A program made the position numbers and the translations under genes. Positions 37,380 to 46,047 of a DNA stretch of 64,000 bases are shown in pieces. The stretch comes from Myxococcales bacterium (GTDB lineage Bacteria > Myxococcota > UBA727 > JABDBI01): positions 434,001-498,000 of the forward strand of contig CP060221.1 in NCBI GenBank assembly GCA_023898405.1. The letters are read 5' to 3'. The first letter of the stretch is position 1; each line of letters starts with the position of its first letter. Below the pieces are notes generated by a model, which saw only the letters and a program-made list of their open reading frames with translations, was not told the origin of the DNA and did no database searches.

Positions 37380-38882
37380 TTATTCCTTTTTAGGGCTCGG
37401 TTTAAAAAAATTAGTAATACACTGCTTTTTTTGCAAAGGATTGGTTGGCCTATGTTGCGTGCGTCTTTTTTGAGGGCTCTTCTTTTTTAGTTGCTGTTTT
37501 AACCAAGGCTCTACCAGCGGCAGGATTTCTGGGCCATCTTTAAGCCAATTTAAGCACGCTTTGATATGTTTAGCGGCAACAACATAATTTTCATCGCCGT
37601 ACCAAATCCCACCGAGTTTTTCCACCGAATGACGATCTATAAAAGGTACTTTTAAGCTTATACGGTTGGTTGCAATGATTTCTTCAGCTCTTTCTTGTAG
37701 ATGCTTTTGCCAGCGAGGTTTTAGCTCTAAGAGTTGTTGTTGAAGCATCTCATATTCTTTTGCAATTTCAGAATTATCAGGCGCACTTTGTAACAGCTCT
37801 CTTATGTGGCCATAGTTTTTTTCTTGAAGCGCTTGATCAACGTTTAGTTTCCACTGCTCGAGTAATGCATGCTCGCGCTGCTTTTTCAGCTGAACTTCAT
37901 GTTCGCGCTTTTTTGCGTTTAACTCTTCACGCTCAGCTTTTATCTCTTCATATTTTTCCTTGAGTTCTTTGATGTCTATGCCCTTTGGCGCTGCACTCAT
38001 GATGGACTCAAGTCCATCCAAGTTTTTTTCTTTAATAAGTTTTTGAACTTTACTGTTCCATGTCTTTATTTGTTGACTGCACAAACAACAACGGCCATCA
38101 AGGGTGATGTGATGTTTAGTGGTATATGTTTGGCAATCAGGGCATTGTGCGCTGCATGTATTGCAGACAAAAGCGCAAGGATAGCGGTGCCCAGGTGGGG
38201 AAGGTATTTCAACAAGAAGATCTTTTGATTGCCATGTTTTACACTGAAAACAAGGCCGCCGATTTTTTTGCTCGCACTTGTGGCAAAGCCATCTTTCTTG
38301 AACCAGCGCTTCAAAAGAACCCTCTTCATAGGCCTGAATAATTTGCTCAGCCTTAACCTCAAAAATAGGAATATCGCGTGACTTAAAAAATTGTCTTTTT
38401 TCATCGTCAACAGCGTGGGTAAATTTAACTTCAAGAGCAGCAATTTCAATAGAATTTTTAACCACCATGACGTCAATAAAAAAACGATCGTAAGAATATT
38501 CTATGTGGCCAATAAAACCCTCCATCGCTTTGAAAGAATGAGCAAGTCCTTTTTGCAGGTGGCAATGAGAACATGTGAACACAAATTTCCAGGCATCTAA
38601 ATTGTGAGCCAATAGTTCTTTTGCTCGTACATGCTGCCACGATTCAATTCCTCCGCTGCAATTAATATTTGCATCATGCTTATGAGCAAAATGTGCCGCA
38701 AGAATCTGGCCTTGACGCAAAATAAGTTCGCCATTGCATTCAAAACAAAAAAATGGTCCATCGCTTTTAACTGCTGAATCAGCTTCTACCATATCACCCG
38801 TTGAGCCCTGCTTTGCCCAAGGTATTTGCACTGCTGATAACGAAATGCTTAGTAAAAATGAAAGAAATATTATTTTTGTCAT
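37380..38882 (-). CDS. exported CoiA-like nuclease / zinc ribbon / DUF5710 fusion
   Basis: A 500-residue protein. After a likely signal peptide (MTKIIFLSFLLSISLSA) comes a CoiA-like zinc region (CFECNGELILRQGQ, HFAH at 64-67, Cys75, ESWQH at 80-84). A PD-(D/E)XK-type nuclease core follows (Asp137 in FIDVMVV, Glu151-x-Lys153 in ALEVKFTH). Two or three zinc ribbons come next (CHKCEQ, CFQC, CNTCSAQCPDC, CCLCSQ), then a charged coiled coil (about 305-400). A DUF5710-like module (LKVPFIDRHSVEKLGGIWYG...) and a Lys-rich tail end it. CoiA processes DNA in competent cells inside the cytoplasm, so the export signal is odd. The ribosome site is weak. Confidence 0.7.
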   Translation of the reverse strand: MTKIIFLSFLLSISLSAVQIPWAKQGSTGDMVEADSAVKSDGPFFCFECNGELILRQGQILAAHFAHKHDANINCSGGIESWQHVRAKELLAHNLDAWKFVFTCSHCHLQKGLAHSFKAMEGFIGHIEYSYDRFFIDVMVVKNSIEIAALEVKFTHAVDDEKRQFFKSRDIPIFEVKAEQIIQAYEEGSFEALVQERWLCHKCEQKNRRPCFQCKTWQSKDLLVEIPSPPGHRYPCAFVCNTCSAQCPDCQTYTTKHHITLDGRCCLCSQQIKTWNSKVQKLIKEKNLDGLESIMSAAPKGIDIKELKEKYEEIKAEREELNAKKREHEVQLKKQREHALLEQWKLNVDQALQEKNYGHIRELLQSAPDNSEIAKEYEMLQQQLLELKPRWQKHLQERAEEIIATNRISLKVPFIDRHSVEKLGGIWYGDENYVVAAKHIKACLNWLKDGPEILPLVEPWLKQQLKKKSPQKRRTQHRPTNPLQKKQCITNFFKPSPKKE

Positions 38883-38957
38883 AAATTATATGCTCGAGTA
38901 ATTTTTATTTAAATTATTAACAACCTGTAATATGTCAACTGATTAATAGGGTTGCTT

Positions 38958-40767
38958 CTTCTAAATAAGTTCACATTGATGATTTCCGATTTATGTCATT
39001 CTTATTCAAACTTCTATAAAACTTACACACTACTTTAAAATTGAACACTCTTCTAAAACGGGATGATTATTCGTCTTCTGACAAACAATCTCACCAATGA
39101 TATTATCGGTAGTTATGCTGACCAAGCTTATAATCGGGCATTTAGCACCAATGCTACGCCGGCCTTTAAAGTTGAGAGAAATTTGTTTTGTTATTGTAAA
39201 ATTACTTCAATTATTAGCAGGCCATCAGTTTATATCCAAGTTCTTGGGCTCGCCTCTCCAAGGATAGCAATTGTTTCGCTTTATACGCCTGTTCGTAGGC
39301 GAGTTGGCCAGCTTCGTTAAAACTCTTGCGCTCCCTCAGCATCGTATACAGGATCTTGGCAAGCTTGTGGGCAGTTGCTGTAATTGCTTTTGGAGCACCA
39401 AGTCTTGCCCGCATTCGACGGAAATAGGCGCCAAGGGCCGTTTTAGAGCGGTAGAGAGAATTGGCTGCCAGGCGCAGGGCTTGTGATGCTCGATTGGCAG
39501 TTGGCTTGCTCCTACTGCTCAAAACCTTTCCACCGGAGATTTTATTGCCAGGGCAAAGGCCAAGCCAGGAAGCAAAGTGTTTCGAGCTTGGCCATTTTGA
39601 CATATCGGTACCGGTTTCAGCCAGGATTTTTATAATGCTATTGGCTTCCAAACCAGGAATATCTGTGAGATTGACGTGAAGAATCTTTTCCAAAGTGATA
39701 TCCGCTTCAAAGTGATAGGGGCTGGGATTGGATTTTGTTTTCCTCCGCGCTGTTCGCCGGTTTGTTGGAGATTCCTCCATCGAACTTGGAATCTCAGCTA
39801 GGGCTTCTTTTGCTCGTTCAGAAACTTGCCATTTCTTCAGCATTTGCTCTACAGCATCTTCACATTCTAAAGCCTGCTGGTGGAAAAAATCATAAGCCTC
39901 AAGTGCGTGTTTCAAGGCTAGTAGATGCTCTTGCCGATAGTTGCCATCGAGAGCTTTGGCTATTTCCTTTTCTTCTTTTTTGCATCGGCAATCTCGATAT
40001 TTGGCCAAGGCTACTGGATTTCGCTCGCCAGAGACTATCGCCCGAATGATGCTCATCCCTGTAACACCGGTAATGTCTGTTACCACGTGGTTGAGTTGAA
40101 GATTCATTTGCACCAGAGCTTTATGCATCAATTGTACTTGCTGCGATGCCAACTCAAATAAACGGCTTCTCTGTCTTACATACCCACGGAATATCACCCC
40201 TTCGTCATCAGGGCGAAACGAACCTCGCAGTAACCCATAGGCGTGTAACTGTTGAATCCATTGGCAATCCTTCACGTCTGTTTTTCTACCTGGCACCGTT
40301 TTGAGGTAGTATGCATTTACTAGCATGACGTCTATGCCAGCTTGGGCCAAAATATCATAAACCGGGATCCAGTACACACCTGTGGACTCCATCGCTACGC
40401 TCTGGATACCATTTTGTTGGATCCACCTCAGCATATTTTTGAGATCTTCTGTGAAAGTCAGATATTCGCGTATCTCTTGGTGACCGTCGGCAAAACCAAT
40501 ACAAATAAATACAGACCTAGAGCCAATGTCTATGCCAGCAACACATGGATTCATGGGTGTTAGCCTAAAAGCAGATGAGGGTTGAGATTTTGGATATTTC
40601 TTGTTACTTCTCTTTGTCATGAAAAAACCTCTTGCATGATCGGTTGTTGTTAAGTCGTTCATACAAGGGGTTATTACTTTTATGCAGGCCCCTTCGGGCT
40701 ATGCTAGGTCAACACTTATTTTTAGACATTGCCAAGGATGCAGGCCTGGTGGGGAGCTTATAAGTAG
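38958..40767 (-). mobile_element. IS110-family element, copy A
   Basis: 1810 bp shared with copy B at 42009-43872 in inverted orientation, with very few differences seen (one T in a T-run before the start codon, one or two bases near the 5' end, and a 53-bp tandem repeat only in B). The non-coding ends are about 150 bases upstream and 255 bases downstream of the transposase gene. In IS110 elements such ends encode the bridge RNA. Exact element ends cannot be set from the alignment alone. Confidence 0.85.
39214..40620 (-). CDS. IS110-family transposase, copy A
   Basis: A 468-residue DEDD/serine transposase. The RuvC-like part has AGIDIGSRSVFI (Asp), VAMESTGVYW (Glu) and PGRKTDVKDCQW (two Asp). 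The C-terminal Tnp20 part has LTDIPGLEANSIIKILAETG and FASWLGLCPGNKISGGKVLS with the catalytic serine region. The start MTKRSNKKYPK is shared with copy B; upstream extensions of the two frames differ because of one T. The protein is identical to copy B and is apparently intact. Confidence 0.93.
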   Translation of the reverse strand: MTKRSNKKYPKSQPSSAFRLTPMNPCVAGIDIGSRSVFICIGFADGHQEIREYLTFTEDLKNMLRWIQQNGIQSVAMESTGVYWIPVYDILAQAGIDVMLVNAYYLKTVPGRKTDVKDCQWIQQLHAYGLLRGSFRPDDEGVIFRGYVRQRSRLFELASQQVQLMHKALVQMNLQLNHVVTDITGVTGMSIIRAIVSGERNPVALAKYRDCRCKKEEKEIAKALDGNYRQEHLLALKHALEAYDFFHQQALECEDAVEQMLKKWQVSERAKEALAEIPSSMEESPTNRRTARRKTKSNPSPYHFEADITLEKILHVNLTDIPGLEANSIIKILAETGTDMSKWPSSKHFASWLGLCPGNKISGGKVLSSRSKPTANRASQALRLAANSLYRSKTALGAYFRRMRARLGAPKAITATAHKLAKILYTMLRERKSFNEAGQLAYEQAYKAKQLLSLERRAQELGYKLMAC

Positions 40768-40835
40768 TATAAACCGCTTTTTTTGAAAACAGCCATCTAA
40801 CGAAACCAGTAATTTGGAGCCAAAACAGCATTACT

Positions 40836-40960
40836 AATCTTAAGAGTTTTCATAATTTCTTTTATGAGTTCTTGGGCCTGCTCAAAAACCAGGTGCAAAG
40901 CCAAAAACTATCTTGATTGGCGGCATTTGAATAAAGCTATCGCCCAGAAAGCCCTTATTA
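40836..40960. repeat. ~125-bp dispersed repeat, copy 2, cut by the Tn3-type element
   Basis: Direct repeat of 37191-37316. It ends exactly where the 38-bp inverted repeat of the Tn3-type element begins, whereas copy 1 continues with CTGCACTACGG. Confidence 0.85.
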
Positions 40961-41757
40961 GGGGTTTAAAGTCCAATGGTACAGATATGTACGCTAAGGA
41001 AATTTCAACCAAAATAAGTGCGATAAAGTGTCTATAAATTTACAAGTTGGGAGACACCAATAACCTCCCGAATTTTCTCGTCTAATAAATCGTATTTTGC
41101 TATATTGATAGACAATAAATCCAAAAATCGATTTAGGAGACAAAAATCATGCGACTTTTTGGTTATGCTCGGGTATCTACAAGCCAACAATCACTAGAAA
41201 TCCAAATAAAGGCTCTAAAAGAAGCTGGTGTGAAGGAGAAAAGAATTTTTAGTGATACCGCAACGGGCAAAAACACGGAAAGAAATGGATTAGAAATTTT
41301 GCGTATGAAAGTTGAAGAAGGTGACGTAATACTTGTTAAAAAACTTGATCGATTAGGTCGCGATACTGCCGACATGATTAGGCTGGTAAAACAATTTGAT
41401 GATATCGGAGTTGCTATTCGTTTCTTGGATGATGGAATCAATACAGAAGGCGCTACGGGGAAAATGGTTGTCACCATTCTATCTGCCATTGCTCAAGCTG
41501 AGAGAATGCGCATTTTGGAAAGAACTAATGAAGGGCGCATTGAAGCAAAAAGTAAAGGCGTTAAATTTGGACGCAAGCCAACGATAGATAGAAAGCAGCT
41601 TATGAAGTTACGAAATGATGGCCTAGGAGCCACTAAAATAGCCAGCACAATGGGTATTGGTCGATCGACAGTTTACAAATTAGTTAAAGATTCTGAGCAA
41701 ATTAGTAATGCTAAAAACCCTTAGCGTACGTTTCTGTACCATTGGACTTAAAACCCC
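40961..41757 (+). mobile_element. 797-bp Tn3-type element with resolvase only
   Basis: Two 38-bp terminal inverted repeats with four mismatches (40961-40998, 41720-41757) begin GGGG and end ACGCTAAG, the classic Tn3-family form and length. Between them is only a serine resolvase gene and about 150 bases upstream of it that could hold the res site. No tnpA is present, so it would need a transposase in trans. The flanking 5 bases (TATTA and GTGAA) do not match, so one side has been rearranged. Confidence 0.85.
41149..41724 (+). CDS. serine resolvase of Tn3 type
   Basis: A 191-residue serine recombinase. The catalytic domain has YARVSTSQQSLEIQ (nucleophile Ser10), KKLDRLGRDTADMI and GKMVVTILSAIAQAERMRIL. 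The long E-helix leads to a C-terminal HTH (GATKIASTMGIGRSTVYKL). AGGAG precedes the ATG. In Tn3 elements it resolves cointegrates at res. It is the only gene of the 797-bp element. Confidence 0.93.
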   Translation: MRLFGYARVSTSQQSLEIQIKALKEAGVKEKRIFSDTATGKNTERNGLEILRMKVEEGDVILVKKLDRLGRDTADMIRLVKQFDDIGVAIRFLDDGINTEGATGKMVVTILSAIAQAERMRILERTNEGRIEAKSKGVKFGRKPTIDRKQLMKLRNDGLGATKIASTMGIGRSTVYKLVKDSEQISNAKNP

Positions 41758-41967
41758 GTGAATTATATAATTACAAGGGCGGCTAAAAATGCAGGCCTAA
41801 CTAAAGTGCACCCTCACATGCTTAGGCATTCCTGTGGGTATTATCTTGCAAACAAAGGTTATGATTTACGCCTCATCCAAGACTACCTTGGACATCGAGA
41901 CCCACGGCATACCGTACATTACACTAGAACTTCTAGTATGAGGTTTGAGGGCCTTTGGAAGTACTGA
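41758..41967 (+). pseudogene. tyrosine recombinase, C-terminal fragment
   Basis: About 69 codons with HPHMLRHSCGYYLANKGYD, LIQDYLGHRDPRHTVHYTR, the box II HxxR, GH and the nucleophilic Tyr of phage-type integrases. The first catalytic Arg and the whole N-terminal half are missing. The fragment begins right at the Tn3-type inverted repeat, which evidently removed the rest. The N-terminal half is not elsewhere in the window. Confidence 0.88.
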
Positions 41968-42156
41968 TTTCAAAACCGTAGGTTTTCGTTCAAATGCGCC
42001 CGCTGGTCCTACTTATAAGCTCCCCACCAGGCCTGCATCCTTGGCAATGTCTAAAAATAAGTGTTGACCTAGCATAGCCCGGAGGGGCCTGCATAAAAGT
42101 AATAACCCCTTGTATGAACGACTTAACAACAACCGATCATGCAAGAGGTTTTTTTC

Positions 42157-43563
42157 ATGACAAAGAGAAGTAACAAGAAATATCCAAAATCTCAACCCTC
42201 ATCTGCTTTTAGGCTAACACCCATGAATCCATGTGTTGCTGGCATAGACATTGGCTCTAGGTCTGTATTTATTTGTATTGGTTTTGCCGACGGTCACCAA
42301 GAGATACGCGAATATCTGACTTTCACAGAAGATCTCAAAAATATGCTGAGGTGGATCCAACAAAATGGTATCCAGAGCGTAGCGATGGAGTCCACAGGTG
42401 TGTACTGGATCCCGGTTTATGATATTTTGGCCCAAGCTGGCATAGACGTCATGCTAGTAAATGCATACTACCTCAAAACGGTGCCAGGTAGAAAAACAGA
42501 CGTGAAGGATTGCCAATGGATTCAACAGTTACACGCCTATGGGTTACTGCGAGGTTCGTTTCGCCCTGATGACGAAGGGGTGATATTCCGTGGGTATGTA
42601 AGACAGAGAAGCCGTTTATTTGAGTTGGCATCGCAGCAAGTACAATTGATGCATAAAGCTCTGGTGCAAATGAATCTTCAACTCAACCACGTGGTAACAG
42701 ACATTACCGGTGTTACAGGGATGAGCATCATTCGGGCGATAGTCTCTGGCGAGCGAAATCCAGTAGCCTTGGCCAAATATCGAGATTGCCGATGCAAAAA
42801 AGAAGAAAAGGAAATAGCCAAAGCTCTCGATGGCAACTATCGGCAAGAGCATCTACTAGCCTTGAAACACGCACTTGAGGCTTATGATTTTTTCCACCAG
42901 CAGGCTTTAGAATGTGAAGATGCTGTAGAGCAAATGCTGAAGAAATGGCAAGTTTCTGAACGAGCAAAAGAAGCCCTAGCTGAGATTCCAAGTTCGATGG
43001 AGGAATCTCCAACAAACCGGCGAACAGCGCGGAGGAAAACAAAATCCAATCCCAGCCCCTATCACTTTGAAGCGGATATCACTTTGGAAAAGATTCTTCA
43101 CGTCAATCTCACAGATATTCCTGGTTTGGAAGCCAATAGCATTATAAAAATCCTGGCTGAAACCGGTACCGATATGTCAAAATGGCCAAGCTCGAAACAC
43201 TTTGCTTCCTGGCTTGGCCTTTGCCCTGGCAATAAAATCTCCGGTGGAAAGGTTTTGAGCAGTAGGAGCAAGCCAACTGCCAATCGAGCATCACAAGCCC
43301 TGCGCCTGGCAGCCAATTCTCTCTACCGCTCTAAAACGGCCCTTGGCGCCTATTTCCGTCGAATGCGGGCAAGACTTGGTGCTCCAAAAGCAATTACAGC
43401 AACTGCCCACAAGCTTGCCAAGATCCTGTATACGATGCTGAGGGAGCGCAAGAGTTTTAACGAAGCTGGCCAACTCGCCTACGAACAGGCGTATAAAGCG
43501 AAACAATTGCTATCCTTGGAGAGGCGAGCCCAAGAACTTGGATATAAACTGATGGCCTGCTAA
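42157..43563 (+). CDS. IS110-family transposase, copy B
   Basis: Identical 468-residue protein to copy A. The start MTKRSNKKYPK at 42157 is preferred to the in-frame ATG at 42139, because the latter depends on a T-run that differs between the copies. The perfect identity of the two proteins points to a recent duplication or gene conversion. Confidence 0.93.
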   Translation: MTKRSNKKYPKSQPSSAFRLTPMNPCVAGIDIGSRSVFICIGFADGHQEIREYLTFTEDLKNMLRWIQQNGIQSVAMESTGVYWIPVYDILAQAGIDVMLVNAYYLKTVPGRKTDVKDCQWIQQLHAYGLLRGSFRPDDEGVIFRGYVRQRSRLFELASQQVQLMHKALVQMNLQLNHVVTDITGVTGMSIIRAIVSGERNPVALAKYRDCRCKKEEKEIAKALDGNYRQEHLLALKHALEAYDFFHQQALECEDAVEQMLKKWQVSERAKEALAEIPSSMEESPTNRRTARRKTKSNPSPYHFEADITLEKILHVNLTDIPGLEANSIIKILAETGTDMSKWPSSKHFASWLGLCPGNKISGGKVLSSRSKPTANRASQALRLAANSLYRSKTALGAYFRRMRARLGAPKAITATAHKLAKILYTMLRERKSFNEAGQLAYEQAYKAKQLLSLERRAQELGYKLMAC

Positions 43564-43761
43564 TAATTGAAGTAATTTTACAATAACAAAACAAATTTCT
43601 CTCAACTTTAAAGGCCGGCGTAGCATTGGTGCTAAATGCCCGATTATAAGCTTGGTCAGCATAACTACCGATAATATCATTGGTGAGATTGTTTGTCAGA
43701 AGACGAATAATCATCCCGTTTTAGAAGAGTGTTCAATTTTAAAGTAGTGTGTAAGTTTTAT

Positions 43762-43867
43762 AGAAGTTTGAATAAGAATGACATAAATCGGAAATCATCA
43801 ATGTGAACTTATTTAGAAGTTTGAATAAGAATGACATAAATCGGAAATCATCAATGTGAACTTATTT
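43762..43867. repeat. 53-bp perfect tandem duplication
   Basis: Two identical 53-base units (43762-43814, 43815-43867) at the 3' edge of IS110 copy B. Copy A has one unit. Each can fold as an imperfect hairpin (GAATAAG...CTTATTT). Confidence 0.9.
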
Positions 43868-43931
43868 AGAAGCTCGCGGCCCAAAAATCTATTGAGGGCC
43901 GCCATTAATGCACGCTTTGCCTGCCTGCCAA

Positions 43932-45737
43932 TTATTTTTCCGACTCTAGGGCCTCAATTTCACGACGCAAGCGCTCGAGTTTTTCTTCTTTGCTCTCTTT
44001 ATTTACTTGGACTGTACTTACCACTGCTTTGAATTTGCCGAAGGTGATCGTATCACCGTCAGTTACCGTTTCAGAGGTAGTTTGCACGCCCGTTGCAACC
44101 TGTTGCCATACAACGAGGTTGCCATCTCTGACCGTTAATACGATGGGCTTTTTAGGTTTAATTAGTTTTGGGATGGCCTGGATAATGTGGTCAATGCATT
44201 CTGGAACTGATTTGCCTTGATGAACAGAACCTGCAAAAATTTTACTAATACGATCGAAGTATTGGTCAGCTATGTCGCCTACCTTGCACAGATGAGGCTC
44301 GGCAAATTGTCCCGACGCTTGCAGTTGACTAAGAAAATCATAATGGGCTTCTAGGCTCGGACCATTGTGTGCACCATCGGTAAATGCAATGACCATTTGC
44401 GGTGCCTGAGGATCATCTAATTTCAGGCCTTCACCGATTGGGATTAGATTGGTTAGACCTAGAGTGGGCACCTCTTGCCAAGGAGGGATTTGACTTCCTT
44501 CGGTAATCTTCATGGATTGGTGCTCGCGAACTTTGTCATCAAAAGTAAAAACCGTGACATTGACCATTTGCTCATGCTTTAACTCTTTTTGAAGTCGTAC
44601 GAGCAATTCGGGAACCATTGCATTTAGGCTTGCTATGGGAGCGCCGTCCATGCTGCCGCTTTGATCAAGGTATATTTTTGTGTTGAGCATGCTTGATTCA
44701 TCGCCTGAATTCTCATCGGTAATAGTCGCGACTCTGAAGTGGCCATCCTTTTGACCTGGCTCGAGAGCGACGGGTCCACTCACTGCGGCGATGATTTTCT
44801 TTAGCACGTGATCTAAAGGAAAGCTCACTGATGCGATATCGCCTTCATTTCGCATGAATTTGGGAAGGGTAGAGCCCAAATAGGTATTAAAAGCTCGATA
44901 GTGAATAAAGACGCGCTTCTTGTTAACTTCAATCAACTGCGAATCTTGGTCAAGAATAAACTTAAAAAACGGGCTTTCTTCACGCAGCGTTTGCAAAAAG
45001 CTATCGGCCGTTTTCACGTTGAAAGCTCCGTCATATTCAAGAGCAATCTTTTGTTCATGTGGGTGGTCAACAATATCGAGATTGGCAAAGGTATCTTTTG
45101 GAAAACCGAGGCAACCGGAAAATACATCAAAACTAGGAAGCGTTTCGTCTGGGTATGCCTTGGTCTTGCCGTGCGCAGGGGTCACTGGAACGACCTCTTT
45201 TCGTATCTTGTCAAGATCATTTATTTGTCTTTGGCAATGCTCGACAACCGCGCCATCTCCAGAGCAGGTAACCCGATTATTGGCGATTGAAACGCAGTGA
45301 GGAGTATCTGAAGGACAGAGGATTCTACCAATGGCATTGGTTGTTGTTAACATCAAATCTACACAACCATGCGCAGCATCGCAAACCAGCTCGTTGCCCG
45401 TGTTACAGACTAATCCGGTCGCGCGATCAAGCTGCCTATTTGAAAGAGTGCCTGTGTGCGGAGTAGATTGAGCCATGACGGGTATGCTGTTTACGGTGAT
45501 CAAATAAATCATACCAAGTGCCATTATTTGGTGCGAGGTTAACGTCATGTCACCAAGAAATCTGTGGTACGAGCTATGTTTTCTATGAAACGAATTCTGA
45601 TTTTGCCGATTGTCCCTCCTTGTTTTCAAATCGACTTTTTGACTTTCCTGGGACCGACGGTTTTTGCCGCCAAACGCAAAGCTAGGAGTAGCTGAACAAA
45701 ATACAATGACAAGATAGATACAAATGCAGCGCAACAT
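43932..45737 (-). CDS. exported von Willebrand factor A protein
   Basis: A 601-residue protein with a signal peptide (MLRCICIYLVIVFCSATPSFA) and GGAG before the ATG. A second hydrophobic stretch near 70-90 may anchor it. Residues about 108-170 hold eight cysteines (VCNTGNELVCDAAHGC, CPSDTPHC, CSGDG), probably disulphides. The VWA domain (about 350-520) has a complete MIDAS: DQSGS at 358-362, Thr in GLTNL, and Asp in FTDGAHN. A beta-rich segment (VRDGNLVVWQQV...TFGKFKAVV) and a short coiled coil end it. VWA domains bind protein partners through a metal. The role here is unknown. Confidence 0.82.
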   Translation of the reverse strand: MLRCICIYLVIVFCSATPSFAFGGKNRRSQESQKVDLKTRRDNRQNQNSFHRKHSSYHRFLGDMTLTSHQIMALGMIYLITVNSIPVMAQSTPHTGTLSNRQLDRATGLVCNTGNELVCDAAHGCVDLMLTTTNAIGRILCPSDTPHCVSIANNRVTCSGDGAVVEHCQRQINDLDKIRKEVVPVTPAHGKTKAYPDETLPSFDVFSGCLGFPKDTFANLDIVDHPHEQKIALEYDGAFNVKTADSFLQTLREESPFFKFILDQDSQLIEVNKKRVFIHYRAFNTYLGSTLPKFMRNEGDIASVSFPLDHVLKKIIAAVSGPVALEPGQKDGHFRVATITDENSGDESSMLNTKIYLDQSGSMDGAPIASLNAMVPELLVRLQKELKHEQMVNVTVFTFDDKVREHQSMKITEGSQIPPWQEVPTLGLTNLIPIGEGLKLDDPQAPQMVIAFTDGAHNGPSLEAHYDFLSQLQASGQFAEPHLCKVGDIADQYFDRISKIFAGSVHQGKSVPECIDHIIQAIPKLIKPKKPIVLTVRDGNLVVWQQVATGVQTTSETVTDGDTITFGKFKAVVSTVQVNKESKEEKLERLRREIEALESEK

Positions 45738-46047
45738 TTACTCACTCCAATTAAAAAAAAATTTAGCGGAATACAAAGACGAGAAGCGTCTTGCACCAAA
45801 GTCTTGCTTTTGGGCTTGTCTATAGCAATTTTTATTCCACTGTCTACCAGGTAAACACAAAGACAAATGTTAAAAGGAATCTCGGTTTTCCTCTTATCTC
45901 GGCTAGAGGAGTTTCAATCCGCTAGGCGAATGGCTATGACTTGAGGAAGATAGGAAATTTAACCTAGCCCGCTTTACCCCCCTGCTCCATTACCGCCCTA
46001 TGGTGACATTCGTGCCAATTCTCCCCGAGCCATTTTTCTCGCGGTAA

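Larger units (their letters stand above)
42009..43872 (+). mobile_element. IS110-family element, copy B
   Basis: Inverted copy of 38958-40767. With copy A it encloses the Tn3-type element and the integrase fragment, an arrangement like a composite transposon. It has 7 T rather than 6 before the start codon and an extra 53-bp repeat unit at its 3' end. Confidence 0.85.

Noticed and set aside
44901..45300. Two overlapping plus-strand frames inside the VWA gene
   Set aside because: They are antisense to a coding sequence with signal peptide, ribosome site and intact MIDAS motif.
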